A stretch of DNA of 53,302 nt from Campylobacterales bacterium (GCA_014763895.1 JACXUM010000022.1:1-53302); one strand, 5' to 3'; counted from the stretch's first letter, positions 18,682 to 27,889 are shown. Numbers and translations are program-made. The notes: generated by a model not told the origin, from the letters alone.

Positions 18682-19353
18682 TTATCTATTGAAAAAATGT
18701 CCTGTTCTTTGTGTATTGTCATCGTTGTCATTTCTATCGCGTGAAGAACTTCTCTCTGACCTTTCAGTACTCATCGATCTTTGAAAATTGCTTCTCTCCC
18801 GCACTTGATTTGTCTGGTTTGTGCCAAAATTACTTCTTTCTCTTTGGAATGTTCTTTGAGTTTGCATTCTCTCTCTGTCTGGATTCATATTGCGATCGAT
18901 TGTACGGTGACCTAAATTCATATTGTTTTGCTGCATTTGGTATGTATGAGTCGTATTATTCATACGAATATGTCGATCACCTCTATCTTTTGAATAGTCA
19001 CGAGTTTGATAACTTCTGTCATCCCCACTATTTCTTCCCCTATAGCTGTTCTTATGGTCTCTTCTTCCATCACGGTGACTATTATGGTGGTGATGATAGT
19101 TACCGCCTCTATATTTGTGTCCGCGATAATAATAATACCCATCTCGGTAATACCCGCCATAATAATACCTTCCGTTATAGAAATAATATGGTCTGTCAGT
19201 ATAACAAGGATAACTGTATACGGCTATCACCGATGAACCATAATACGGATCATCGTAATAGTATCCATCGTTATACACTTCCGCACATCCGCTTAATAAT
19301 AAAGCTGATGAAAAAGCTCCCATCAATGCAATTTGTTTTATATATTTTCTCAT
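18682..19353 (-). CDS. Tyr/Gly/His-rich lipoprotein, paralogue of the one at 52958
   Basis: A protein of 223 residues. AAAGGA precedes the ATG. A lipoprotein signal ends in the lipobox LLSGC (Cys about residue 23). The mature N-terminal half is dominated by Tyr (many YYY and YY runs) with the unit DRPYYFYNGRYYYGG followed by RDGYYYYRGH, and then an HHHH tract. The C-terminal half is Arg/Asn/Ser/Gln-rich and looks disordered. The Tyr/Gly section closely resembles the protein at 52958-53287. Similar sequences belong to YXWGXW-type lipoproteins. Function unknown; it is predicted to sit in the outer membrane or periplasm. Confidence 0.77.
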   Translation of the reverse strand: MRKYIKQIALMGAFSSALLLSGCAEVYNDGYYYDDPYYGSSVIAVYSYPCYTDRPYYFYNGRYYYGGYYRDGYYYYRGHKYRGGNYHHHHNSHRDGRRDHKNSYRGRNSGDDRSYQTRDYSKDRGDRHIRMNNTTHTYQMQQNNMNLGHRTIDRNMNPDRERMQTQRTFQRERSNFGTNQTNQVRERSNFQRSMSTERSERSSSRDRNDNDDNTQRTGHFFNR

Positions 19354-19436
19354 TATTAAATCCTTTGAAAAATTATGTGTATTGTATCAAAATTGCGTGT
19401 TGAAATTGTGAAATTTATCGATATTTCATAGAGAAT

Positions 19437-20597
19437 TTAGAGGACAATCACCTGTAGTATTTTTCCCACCATCAATCCACCGAAAGTCCCAACAATGTAA
19501 CCCATCATAGCCATCAAAACACCGATAGGGATCAGAGTTCCTGAATAGGCCGATGCCAGAATAGGGGCCGAGGCAACACCGCCGATATTTGCAAGGGAAG
19601 CCACGCCGATACTGAAAAGATCCAGTCTGAAAAGTTTGGCAAAAAGTATCATCAGCAATGCATGTATCAAGATAACGATGAAGCCCGAAAAGATATAGAA
19701 TGGTGCCTGCGAAAATTCGGCAATATCCGCTCCAGATGCGATTAGGGCCACTAACCCGTATAACAGATAAGAGCCAATATCCACTGCACCGGCCAATCTT
19801 GCCAAAGGTGTCATCGCGAACAAAATGCCTAAAATAGTCGCAATGATCACGACCCATGTTGATGGACTCAAAAACGCAGTAGTCGGTAAAAACGATGCGC
19901 CATATTGACAGATCCATGAGATGAAAAGACTTATCGATAAAAGTATCAATAATGTCAGCAAACTTTTCTTTTTATTTGAAATGTTCACCGATAGTTTACG
20001 GCTGACTTCATCTATGATAGAAGTGTCAGCCTTACTCCATCTGTTAAAATATTTGGCAAACGGAACAAGTGCCAAAAGTATCATGACCCAAAGTGCATAA
20101 TCGATTGAATCGATCAAAAGGGCATATCCCATTTTGGAATCAGGTACCCCCAATGCCCCCTGTATGGCAACCATGTTGCCGGTTCCGCCCATCCAAGAAC
20201 CGCTAAGAGCGGCAAACGCTTTCCATGCGTCAGTTTCAAAATAGGTATGGAACATCGAAAACATCCCGATAAATCCAATGCCGATACTCAGTGAAGCCAG
20301 AAAAAAGGAAAGCAGCATTCTCTTTCCTAGCTTCATGATCTGCCGTATATCAGCGCCCAAAAGCATTAAAAAGATCATGGCGGGAAGCAGGTTCGATTTG
20401 AGCAGATTTGAGGTTATTTGGATACTCTCGTTTTTTTGCCATAACCCAAAACTTGCCAGGAGCATAGCCGAAAAGTACAGTATAACAATCCCTGGAAGGT
20501 ACTCAAAAAATCTCCATCCGCTTTTTTTCTCTGTCACCTTAATCACAGAAACAATGAGTACCAAAGAAACCACATAAGCCAAACCTGTTTCTATCAT
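19437..20597 (-). CDS. DUF819-family integral membrane protein, probable transporter
   Basis: A protein of 386 residues with about 10-11 hydrophobic segments and few soluble loops. Family-type glycine motifs are present: LSGSWMGGTGNMVAIQ in the first half and SLANIGGVASAPILASAYSG in the second, as expected for an inverted-repeat carrier. A charged cytoplasmic loop lies near residues 185-215. The family is uncharacterised, but its genes often neighbour dipeptide epimerases, as here. A role in moving murein-derived peptides or another amphipathic solute is inference. AGGAA lies upstream of the start. Confidence 0.83.
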   Translation of the reverse strand: MIETGLAYVVSLVLIVSVIKVTEKKSGWRFFEYLPGIVILYFSAMLLASFGLWQKNESIQITSNLLKSNLLPAMIFLMLLGADIRQIMKLGKRMLLSFFLASLSIGIGFIGMFSMFHTYFETDAWKAFAALSGSWMGGTGNMVAIQGALGVPDSKMGYALLIDSIDYALWVMILLALVPFAKYFNRWSKADTSIIDEVSRKLSVNISNKKKSLLTLLILLSISLFISWICQYGASFLPTTAFLSPSTWVVIIATILGILFAMTPLARLAGAVDIGSYLLYGLVALIASGADIAEFSQAPFYIFSGFIVILIHALLMILFAKLFRLDLFSIGVASLANIGGVASAPILASAYSGTLIPIGVLMAMMGYIVGTFGGLMVGKILQVIVL

Positions 20598-20726
20598 ATC
20601 GACAAATTCCTAATATTATTAAATATATACCGTCTTTCTCGTGAAAATCATAAAAGGATTATATCCCTTTAAACCAAAACTAATCCCAAAATATTTAATA
20701 TAACAGTAAAAAAGGAACCGGCTCTT

Positions 20727-21176
20727 ATGGCATTTATTCCCAAAACACCTTTTCTTGCAACCGATGGTATCATCGAAGTGTATGAAGGTATGACATTTAA
20801 AGGCATCGTTCTGATCAAACGTAAAAACGAACCTGTTGGTCTTGCTTTGCCGGGTGGTTTTGTAGAGGTTGGAGAACGCGTTGAAGAGGCATTGGTCAGA
20901 GAGATGAAAGAGGAGACGAACCTGGATGTAACGATCATAGGGATACTCGACGTTTATTCTGACCCTAAACGGGACCTGAGGTTTCATACTGCAAGCGTAG
21001 TCTATATCGCTTCAGCAGAAGGAAAACCTAGGGGAGGAGATGATGCTATAGAGGCGATCATCTATGATCTGGATGATATCCCTCTGGATCAACTGGTCTT
21101 TGACCATGCAAAGATCATTAACGATTATCTGCATTTGAAAAAAAATGAAAAGGCTTTTTTTGCAAAGCAGTTATGA
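20727..21176 (+). CDS. Nudix hydrolase
   Basis: A protein of 149 residues. The Nudix box is complete: GGFVEVGE followed by REMKEETNLD (pattern G-x5-E-x7-REUxEExGU). The N-terminal LIKRKNEPVGLALPGG is the usual lead-in. It hydrolyses a nucleoside-diphosphate derivative; the specificity (ADP-ribose, oxidised nucleotide or other) is not readable. The next gene, a DNA glycosylase, starts 32 bases before this stop, so the two are translationally linked, which makes nucleotide-pool or damage control plausible. Confidence 0.9.
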   Translation: MAFIPKTPFLATDGIIEVYEGMTFKGIVLIKRKNEPVGLALPGGFVEVGERVEEALVREMKEETNLDVTIIGILDVYSDPKRDLRFHTASVVYIASAEGKPRGGDDAIEAIIYDLDDIPLDQLVFDHAKIINDYLHLKKNEKAFFAKQL

Positions 21177-21849
21177 CCTTCTTTATGCACTCAAAGTAAT
21201 GGAGTATCTCCAAACCACAAGAGACCCGTTTTGGTGGCCGCATAGCGGGAGTGTGGAAGTCATTATCGGAGCCATCCTGACCCAACAGACCAAGTGGGAG
21301 AAGGTTGAACTCTCACTTGAACATCTCCATGCACATGATCTATGTACATTGAAAGCTCTGAGTACTACAAACCTCTCTGTGATCGCAAAGCTTATTCAGC
21401 CCAGCGGTTTTTACAATACAAAAGCCCAAAGGCTGCAGAGACTCTGTCAAAACATTTTGAAAGATTTTGGCGATTTTGAAACCTTTGCACAAGAAGTGGA
21501 CAGGGAGTGGCTTCTAAGCCAAAAAGGGATCGGGATGGAGAGTGCCGATTCGATCCTCTGTTATGCATGCAAACGTGATGTCATGGTGATAGACAGTTAT
21601 ACACAAAGGCTTCTTGAAGCACTCGGATATGCTTTTGAAAGCTATATGCAGATACAGGAATGGATGCAAGAGGGGATAGAGAGCAACTGGGAAAAGGTCC
21701 AACAGCTTTACGATCATCCCGTGACATTGCAAACAGTCTACGCCCGTTTTCACGGAAAGATCGTTGAGTTTGCAAAAAAGCATATAAAGGGCAAAAAAGT
21801 AGACACAACCCAACTTGAAGCACTGATGGAAAAAGGAAAAGAAATATGA
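21145..21849 (+). CDS. DNA-3-methyladenine glycosylase of the MagIII type (HhH-GPD)
   Basis: A protein of 234 residues. The start at 21145 overlaps the Nudix gene; an alternative ATG lies at 21199, but the extra N-terminus (SSYDLLYALKVMEYL) resembles that of Helicobacter MagIII as I remember it. Visible features are DPFWWPHSGSVEVIIGAILTQQT, the helix-hairpin-helix LLSQKGIGMESADSILCYA, and VMVIDSYTQRLL with the Asp of the active site. No C-terminal 4Fe-4S cysteine cluster is present, unlike Nth. It excises alkylated adenine. It ends in an ATGA overlap with the SDR gene. Confidence 0.88.
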   Translation: MKRLFLQSSYDLLYALKVMEYLQTTRDPFWWPHSGSVEVIIGAILTQQTKWEKVELSLEHLHAHDLCTLKALSTTNLSVIAKLIQPSGFYNTKAQRLQRLCQNILKDFGDFETFAQEVDREWLLSQKGIGMESADSILCYACKRDVMVIDSYTQRLLEALGYAFESYMQIQEWMQEGIESNWEKVQQLYDHPVTLQTVYARFHGKIVEFAKKHIKGKKVDTTQLEALMEKGKEI

Positions 21850-22661
21850 AGAATATCATTATCACCGGATGCGGCAGCGGGATAGGGATGGAGACGGCAC
21901 TTTACCTGCGTAACAAGTTCATTACCGTCTATCCGACAGCCAGAAAAGCCGAAGATGTGGAAAGGCTCAAAAGTCTGGGATTTGAAGATGCCATGCAGCT
22001 TGATGTCACCAAACCCGAACAGATCGCCGCCGTGATTCAAACCGTACTTGAAAAAGATGGAACCATTGGTGTCTGGTTCAACAATGCCGGCTTTGGACAG
22101 CCAGGAGCCATTGAAGATATCAGAACAGAAGTACTTCGGGCCCAGTTTGAGACCAATGTTTTCGGGCTGCATGAGTGCACCAGACAGATCATCCCCGTTA
22201 TGCGAAAACAGGGATACGGCAAGATCATCCAGCATAGTTCAGTACTGGGGCTGATCTCACTTTTTGGACGTGGCTCTTACAATGCCAGCAAATATGCCAT
22301 TGAAGGACTGACCGATACGCTACGGCTAGAACTTCAAGGTACACAGATCTATCCCGTACTGCTTAACACGGGGCCCATCACAAGCCATTTCCGTATCAAC
22401 GCTGTTGAAAAATTGAAAGAAAACGTTGATGTAGAACATTCGGTATTTGCCGACAGATACAAAAAAAGCCTTGAGGGGAGCGCCAAGAGAGTTCCGTTCA
22501 ATGAATCTGCCGTCTCGGTAGCCAAGGTCGTGCACCACATCATACTGACAGAAAAACCAAAGCCAAGATACTACATTACCAAAGCGACGTATCTGCTCGG
22601 TTATGCAAAAAAAGTTCTCAGTTCATCCCTGCTTGACAAGATTTTGATCAAGGTAGGTTAA
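21846..22661 (+). CDS. Short-chain dehydrogenase/reductase
   Basis: A protein of 271 residues starting in the ATGA overlap with the glycosylase gene. The classical SDR set is complete: TGCGSGIG (cofactor binding), FNNAGFG, the catalytic Ser in IIQHSSVLG, and YNASK with the catalytic Tyr and Lys. LNTGPI follows the active site. The lack of an Asp at the end of beta-2 (TARKAED) suggests NADP preference; this is inference. The substrate is unknown. It is the third gene of the Nudix-MagIII-SDR operon and its stop overlaps that of the converging gene at 22658. Confidence 0.9.
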   Translation: MKNIIITGCGSGIGMETALYLRNKFITVYPTARKAEDVERLKSLGFEDAMQLDVTKPEQIAAVIQTVLEKDGTIGVWFNNAGFGQPGAIEDIRTEVLRAQFETNVFGLHECTRQIIPVMRKQGYGKIIQHSSVLGLISLFGRGSYNASKYAIEGLTDTLRLELQGTQIYPVLLNTGPITSHFRINAVEKLKENVDVEHSVFADRYKKSLEGSAKRVPFNESAVSVAKVVHHIILTEKPKPRYYITKATYLLGYAKKVLSSSLLDKILIKVG

Positions 22662-23805
22662 GAACGTTTTCGAATGGATTGGCCGCAATGCATGCAAAAT
22701 TCTGCTTTGGCCAATGTCTTTTTCTGACATGCTTCACACGGTATATAGTGGTGGAATCCGCAGATATAACAGTATTCCCCATCGATGACGCAACCGCACC
22801 CCGCACATTTTCCCATTTTTAGGTTCGATATCTCCTGATTGCGCTTTTTCTCTCCGGTAGTATCATGTTTTTGAACTCTGTAGATGACGATACCAAAGAT
22901 AAAAATGAAAAATAAAATGGCAATGATGTTAAGCACGATAGCCATGTTATGCTGCATGAAAAATGCGATGATCTTTTCAAAAAAGAGTTTCGGGATGATG
23001 TCATACACAAAAGAGATCAGATAACCAAGGGCATAAAGTGCCGCAACATTGGCCACATGCAGTGTCAAATGCGAAAGGATATAATGTTGGTTTTTGAGCA
23101 TCCATTTGTATGCAAGATAAAAGAGCAGCCATATCGGAAGCAAAAAGGCAAAAGCCTGCATCGTACGCTTGAAACTGTAGTAACGCAGTTTATGCTCGTA
23201 GGATTTTTTTAGATTTTCTTTGTTGGTATGGTAGAAATTCTCAAAAGCTTTGTAAGACTCATAGCTTTTCAGATCGGTTAGTGTGGTGATAGTTCGATTA
23301 TATTCATTAAAATTCTCTTCAAGCCTTGTCAATTCAACTTTTATTTTTTCACTGTCAGTAGCGAATATCGACTTGGATCGTTCCTGTTTAGCGACCTTTT
23401 CCAAAAGAAGATCTCCGTAGGATCGTTTTAGGTCTGCTATCTTATTTTGCGTTTCCAGCAACTTTTTTTCAAACTGGGGTACTATTTTTTGATTGGTATC
23501 GAATGTGGTATCCAAAAGAAATGCCAAATACAGTTCACCAAGCTTTTTACAAGTCGGATCATCTCCAAAAGCATCATGGATACTTCTATCTCTCTCTCCT
23601 TAAGATAGATGTGATGCATAACTTCTTTAAATGACAGATCCTCCTTTCTATCCATGAAGTTTTGACACATATAACCATACATCTGGCGTGGAGATTTTTC
23701 CTGTCCTACTTGCCAATCCAATCCCCAGCCGATGATAATGAAAACAGTAAATAAAAAAATGGTTAAAAGTATTTTTGAACTTACTGAGAGATCTTTTTGG
23801 TTGAC
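22658..23805 (-). pseudogene. Membrane protein with C-terminal double zinc ribbon, frameshifted
   Basis: Two frames together make one protein. The upstream frame (to 23805, after a TAG stop) encodes a membrane segment (KILLTIFLFTVFIIIGWG) and a soluble part up to LKERE. A shift within the GA dinucleotide tract at 23589-23598 moves reading into the second frame, which continues through RSIHDAFGDDPTCKKLGELY to the rest: coiled-coil (about 23300-23480), two or three membrane helices, and a C-terminal pair of zinc ribbons (CAGCGC..CYICG and CEACQ..CMHCG). The downstream frame on its own has only a TTG with no ribosome site. Even the upstream part has no ATG or GTG start before the TAG, so a second lesion near 23800 is likely. 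Family not recognised. Confidence 0.68.
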
Positions 23806-23916
23806 CTAAAAAAGGGATTTTCAATATTCTGAAAGATAATGTCTTAATTTTAGAAACATTCTGAACCTTTCTCCATAGATATAGTTCTATTCACATCTTA
23901 GCAAAATATTATATAA

Positions 23917-24549
23917 TTAATGACCTTTTTTAAAATTGTTCATCAGCTGCAGCACCTCTTCATCGCTTACATCATACCAATTCTCATAAACCTGTGCCAC
24001 CGCATAGAAATTTGCCGGCGATTCCAGAACGATAAGATCATCGGCCATCTGAGAAAATTTTTTAATGGCATGATGTCCCGCTACAGGTACTGCGATAACA
24101 ATCTTTTCAGCCCCATTATTTCTACACATCGTAACAGCCGTATGCATCGTTGATCCCATTGCGATCCCGTCATCTACCAAAATGACAATTCTTCCTTTAA
24201 GCGAAGGCAAGGATTTACCCTCTCTTAACGTTTTGATACGTCTTTGTATCTCATGCTGCTGTTCTTCTATAATCTGTTCGATTTCATGATCCGATACATA
24301 TGCTGCTGCCGCATCGTTAATATATACAGAACCGTCTTCGGCAATCGCGCCAAAACCGCTTTCTGGATTGTGAGGATAGGGGAGTTTTCGGCAAATGATC
24401 AATGAAAAATCACATCCCAAAGCCTTTGCGATCTCGTATCCAAGTTCGACACCGCCTCTTGGAATTGCCAGAACCAAAACATTTTGCCCTTTATAGCTTT
24501 GAAGTTTTGAAGCAAGTTCCTTACCGGCATCTTGACGATCTTTAAACAT
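23917..24549 (-). CDS. Phosphoribosyltransferase family protein
   Basis: The ATG at 24549 follows GAGGGAA and removes an unlikely Phe-rich N-terminal extension of the longer frame to 24633. The protein has 210 residues. The PRPP-binding motif reads VILVDDGIAMGSTM (about residue 122), and an N-terminal AIPRGGVELG is the PPi loop. The insertion between them (ICRKLPYPHNPESGFGAIAEDG) is typical of the uncharacterised phosphoribosyltransferases found in stress-related clusters. The substrate is unknown. It is divergent from the broken gene at 24648 and near hsp20 and polX. Confidence 0.85.
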   Translation of the reverse strand: MFKDRQDAGKELASKLQSYKGQNVLVLAIPRGGVELGYEIAKALGCDFSLIICRKLPYPHNPESGFGAIAEDGSVYINDAAAAYVSDHEIEQIIEEQQHEIQRRIKTLREGKSLPSLKGRIVILVDDGIAMGSTMHTAVTMCRNNGAEKIVIAVPVAGHHAIKKFSQMADDLIVLESPANFYAVAQVYENWYDVSDEEVLQLMNNFKKGH

Positions 24550-24647
24550 TTCATTCCCTCTTTTTTGATTTATTGTACTGAAGATAGAAAAGAAAAAGCA
24601 ATAAAAAAGTAGTATTACAAAAAAACAGTACAAAGCAGGTATGGTAT

Positions 24648-25588
24648 ATGGAAATGTCGGGACTGGTCCAGGATATTATGGAAAAATTTGCGAGGCGGAC
24701 CTGTATAGGTGAAACTGGTTGTACCCCTACACGCTATTTGTGGACAGATGCTTTTGCCGTCTGTAACTATCTTGGTCTTTTTCATCAAACGGGCGATGAA
24801 AAGTATAAGAAAAAAGCTCTCATCTTGTTAGCCGGGAAACGGGTGATTTTAAATATAATCGCTGGGCAATGGAACTTGCCAAAACAGCTTTTGAAAAATT
24901 CAGCTATAGGACCCTTACACATGAAAGACGGATGTATTGGAAAATGAGTATCGATCTTTCATATCCGCTTGTTTCTGCCATGGGTCAACATGATGCGATG
25001 GATGGTTATATTATCTGTCTCATGCTTCAACAAACAGCTTTTGATGATAGTGAACTACCTCATGAACTTAATCTTGCATCCGAGATGGTCCAACTCGTTC
25101 AAATGACCCAGACATCCAGCCTAACTACCGATGATCCTCTGGGCCTTGGGGAGCTGCTGAGTGATGCCTGTTTGCTCATGAAAACAATCTATAAGAATGA
25201 TACGGATCATCATGCTTCTCATATACTTGAAAAAATGCTTAGTGAAGCTAAAACAGGTATAGAAAAATTTTTGCAAACCAACAATACCCTGAACTATCCG
25301 GCCGCATATAGACTTGCCTTTAGAGAATTGGGTTTGAGTATTGGATTCCATGGGGTTGAACAGATGGAAACATTGTTGAAAAACCATCCGGAACATTTTT
25401 CCCCAAATATACACAGACTTTTAAATGAACTTTTGGATTATCTTCCTGTTGCAAAAATCATTGAAAAATTTTGGATGGAGCCTGCAAATCAAATGGCCAC
25501 AACATGGAATGAACATCTTGATATCAACAGCGTAATGCTTGCCACCAGTTTGCAGCCAGAGGGATATTTTGATAAAATATTTTTGTAA
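24648..25588 (+). pseudogene. Conserved hypothetical gene inactivated by an internal out-of-frame deletion
   Basis: The first frame (24648-24947) has RYLWTDAFAVCNYLGL, then LFHQTGDEKYKKKALIL, after which it becomes nonsense. From about 24827 a different frame carries SRETGDFKYNRWAMELAKTA, then RRMYWKMSIDLSYPLV and AMGQHD, continuing to a stop at 25588. Both parts fit one conserved uncharacterised family of about 370 residues that I remember in this order, with a middle section (recognisable by KLPER and WDRDGQYFHYLTKWM text) that is missing here. The junction lies between about 24822 and 24832. Roughly 80 residues seem lost and the frame is broken. The C-terminal 239 residues could still be made from the ATG at 24869. 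Confidence 0.7.
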
Positions 25589-25604
25589 AAAATCATTATT
25601 ATCA

Positions 25605-25634
25605 TTGACTTCATTAGACAAAAGGGGGTAGAAT
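25605..25634 (+). promoter_or_regulatory. Sigma-70-like promoter for hsp20
   Basis: TTGACT at 25605-25610 and TAGAAT at 25629-25634 are separated by 18 bases, just upstream of the hsp20 ribosome site. No CIRCE inverted repeat or HspR-type repeat was seen near it. Confidence 0.55.
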
Positions 25635-25664
25635 AATATATCTCAATTGAAAAAGGAGTCTACA

Positions 25665-26102
25665 ATGCTGTTAACAAGATTTGATCCAATGAAAGATTTT
25701 AGAGATTTGGAAGAGAGAGTGAAGGCGGCTTTCCAAGTACCGGCACTATCAGATACTCTTAGCAATGTGACTGGTTTTACGCCATCTGTCAATACAAGAG
25801 AGGATAAAGATGCCTATCATGTGGAAGTAGATCTTCCCGGTGTCAAAAAAGAAGATATCCATGTCGATATCAAAGATAATGTCATGACTATTTCAGGTGA
25901 AAGAAAAACCAAAAAAGAGGTCACAGAGAAGGATTATCACAAGATTGAAAGCTTTTACGGCAGATTTCAAAGAAGCTTCACACTCCCTGAGAATACGGAT
26001 GCAGATGCCATCGAAGCAAAATCTAAAGAGGGTGTACTGGAAGTAGTCATACCAAAATTGAAAAAAGCCGAAAAAGAGACTAAAAAAATCGAAGTAAAAT
26101 AA
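25665..26102 (+). CDS. Hsp20-family small heat shock protein
   Basis: A protein of 145 residues from the ATG at 25665, which follows AAGGAG at ideal spacing; the frame extends to 25647 but without a ribosome site. The alpha-crystallin domain (about 40-135) contains YHVEVDLPGVKKEDIHVDI, MTISGERK and the conserved SKEGVLEVVIPK. The C-terminal IEV is a reduced I-x-I/V motif for oligomer contacts. It is an ATP-independent holdase in the cytoplasm. polX follows after a hairpin at 26112-26143. Confidence 0.93.
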   Translation: MLLTRFDPMKDFRDLEERVKAAFQVPALSDTLSNVTGFTPSVNTREDKDAYHVEVDLPGVKKEDIHVDIKDNVMTISGERKTKKEVTEKDYHKIESFYGRFQRSFTLPENTDADAIEAKSKEGVLEVVIPKLKKAEKETKKIEVK

Positions 26103-26111
26103 AAGCACAAG

Positions 26112-26143
26112 GGCCAAAAGGCAGATCATCATACCTGTTGGCC
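26112..26143. terminator. Hairpin between hsp20 and polX
   Basis: GGCCAA and TTGGCC are perfect inverted copies with a 20-base loop, followed by TTTACA. The stem is short and the T-run weak, so this may only attenuate transcription from hsp20 into polX. Confidence 0.4.
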
Positions 26144-26163
26144 TTTACATAAAGCAGGTTGTT

Positions 26164-27885
26164 ATGACCATATCCAATCGTGAGATTGCTGCTATTTTTG
26201 ATCAATTAGCTGATTTGCTGGAGATCAAGGGAGAAAACCCATTCAAGATAAGGGCGTATCGCAATGCGGTACGAACGATCGAAAACATGGGTACTGATTT
26301 ATCAAAAATGGTTACAGAGGGGATCGATCTCTCCGATATTCCAACGATCGGTGAACATATCGCACAAAAGATCGAAGAGATCGTAAAAACAGGCAAACTT
26401 GCAAAACTTGAAACACTTGAACAATCATTTCCTTCACATTTCCTTGATATTCTTCACGTAAAGGGCATAGGTCCAAAACGAGCCAAAATACTTTATGAAA
26501 ATTTAAAAATAGGCTCACTGGAAGAACTAAGAAAAGCTGCTAAAACGCATCAGATCCAAAAATTGGAAGGATTTGATGAAAAACTTGAACATATGATCCT
26601 CGAGGGAACGCTTCTTACAAAAAAAGAAGGAAGGCGATTCATGTATGCCGTAGCCGAGTCTCATGTGAATGCTCTCTTATCCTACCTGAAAGATTCAAAA
26701 GATGCTTTACAGGTCATTTGTGCCGGAAGTTTCAGAAGAAGAAAAGAAACCGTGGGAGATATTGATCTTCTTGCAACTTCAGATCATCCTGCACTGCTTA
26801 TCAACCATTTTGTCCAGTATCCGGCTATCAAAGAGATCATCTCACACGGTGAGACCAGATCGACCGTTATCCTAAAAAATGATCTGCAGGTCGATCTACG
26901 ATGTGTAGCCGATGAAAGTTACGGTGCTGCTTTGCATTATTTTACCGGTTCAAAATCGCATAATATTGCGATACGTAAAATAGCTATAAAAATGGGTTTG
27001 AAGATCAATGAATACGGTATTTTCAAAGGTGAAGAAAAAATTGCCGGAAGATACGAAAAAGAGATGTATAAAACAGTAGGCCTAAGATATATAGAACCTG
27101 AACTTCGTGAGAATCTGGGTGAAATCGAAGCTGCAAAAAAAGGTAAACTTCCCGAGTTGATCACTTTGGAAGATGTCCGGGGTGACCTGCATCTGCACAG
27201 TATTTACAGTGACGGGCACAATTCGATTTTGGAAATGGCGCAGGCAGCAAAGGATCTGGGGTATGACTATATCGCTATCACTGACCATTCCAAACATATG
27301 CCCATAGTCAAAGGCATGGATGAAAAAAAGATCAGAAGGCAAATGGAAGAGATCGATCAAATCAATGATCAGCTCAAGGGTATCAGGATATTAAAAAGCA
27401 TCGAAGTCGATATTTTGGAAGACGGCTCTTTGGCAATGCCGGATCATATACTCAAAGAACTTGACCTGGTAGTCGGTGCAGTACATGATAAGTTCAGTCT
27501 TTCCCAAGACAAACAGACAGCAAGAATTCTCAAAGCTATGGATAATCCCTATTTTAATATCCTGGCACACCCGACAGGAAGATTGATAGGTGAAAGACGG
27601 CCCTATGATATAGATATGGAACTTTTATTTAAAGATATCAAAGCGCGGGGTTGTTTTTTGGAGATCAATGCTCAGCCAAAACGGCTTGATCTTAATGACA
27701 TCTATACAAAAGCCGCAAAAGAAGCCAGCATACGTTTTGTGATCTCTACCGATGCCCATGAACCATCCCAGTTAAACTATATGAATTACGGAGTTTTTCA
27801 GGCTAGAAGAGGGTGGCTCGAAAAAAACGATGTGCTCAATACACTTTCGTGGAGTGAATTCAAAAAATCTATACAAAGAATTTGA
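26164..27885 (+). CDS. polX: DNA polymerase/3'-5' exonuclease PolX
   Basis: A protein of 573 residues, the standard length. The N-terminal 8-kDa-like domain has helix-hairpin-helix text (IPTIGEHIAQKIEEI; LHVKGIGPKRAKILYE). The polymerase beta-like palm has GSFRRRKETVGDIDLL with catalytic Asp residues and LQVDLRCV. The C-terminal PHP domain (about 340-573) begins DLHLHSIYSDGHNS and includes ITDHSKH, AHPTGRL and STDAHEPSQL as metal ligands. It fills short gaps in DNA repair and degrades 3' ends. The start is at the ATG after a GCAGGTTGTT segment with a modest ribosome site. Confidence 0.95.
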   Translation: MTISNREIAAIFDQLADLLEIKGENPFKIRAYRNAVRTIENMGTDLSKMVTEGIDLSDIPTIGEHIAQKIEEIVKTGKLAKLETLEQSFPSHFLDILHVKGIGPKRAKILYENLKIGSLEELRKAAKTHQIQKLEGFDEKLEHMILEGTLLTKKEGRRFMYAVAESHVNALLSYLKDSKDALQVICAGSFRRRKETVGDIDLLATSDHPALLINHFVQYPAIKEIISHGETRSTVILKNDLQVDLRCVADESYGAALHYFTGSKSHNIAIRKIAIKMGLKINEYGIFKGEEKIAGRYEKEMYKTVGLRYIEPELRENLGEIEAAKKGKLPELITLEDVRGDLHLHSIYSDGHNSILEMAQAAKDLGYDYIAITDHSKHMPIVKGMDEKKIRRQMEEIDQINDQLKGIRILKSIEVDILEDGSLAMPDHILKELDLVVGAVHDKFSLSQDKQTARILKAMDNPYFNILAHPTGRLIGERRPYDIDMELLFKDIKARGCFLEINAQPKRLDLNDIYTKAAKEASIRFVISTDAHEPSQLNYMNYGVFQARRGWLEKNDVLNTLSWSEFKKSIQRI

Positions 27886-27889
27886 ATAT

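Noticed and set aside
18711-19403. Long plus-strand frame (230 codons) opposite the Tyr-rich lipoprotein
   Set aside because: It is a shadow of the Tyr/Gly/His-rich codons on the other strand, has no ribosome site and no recognisable domain.
21145-21849. Call of the glycosylase as endonuclease III (Nth)
   Set aside because: It lacks the C-terminal four-Cys iron-sulfur site and carries the MagIII-type FWWPHSG and KGIGMESADS text instead.
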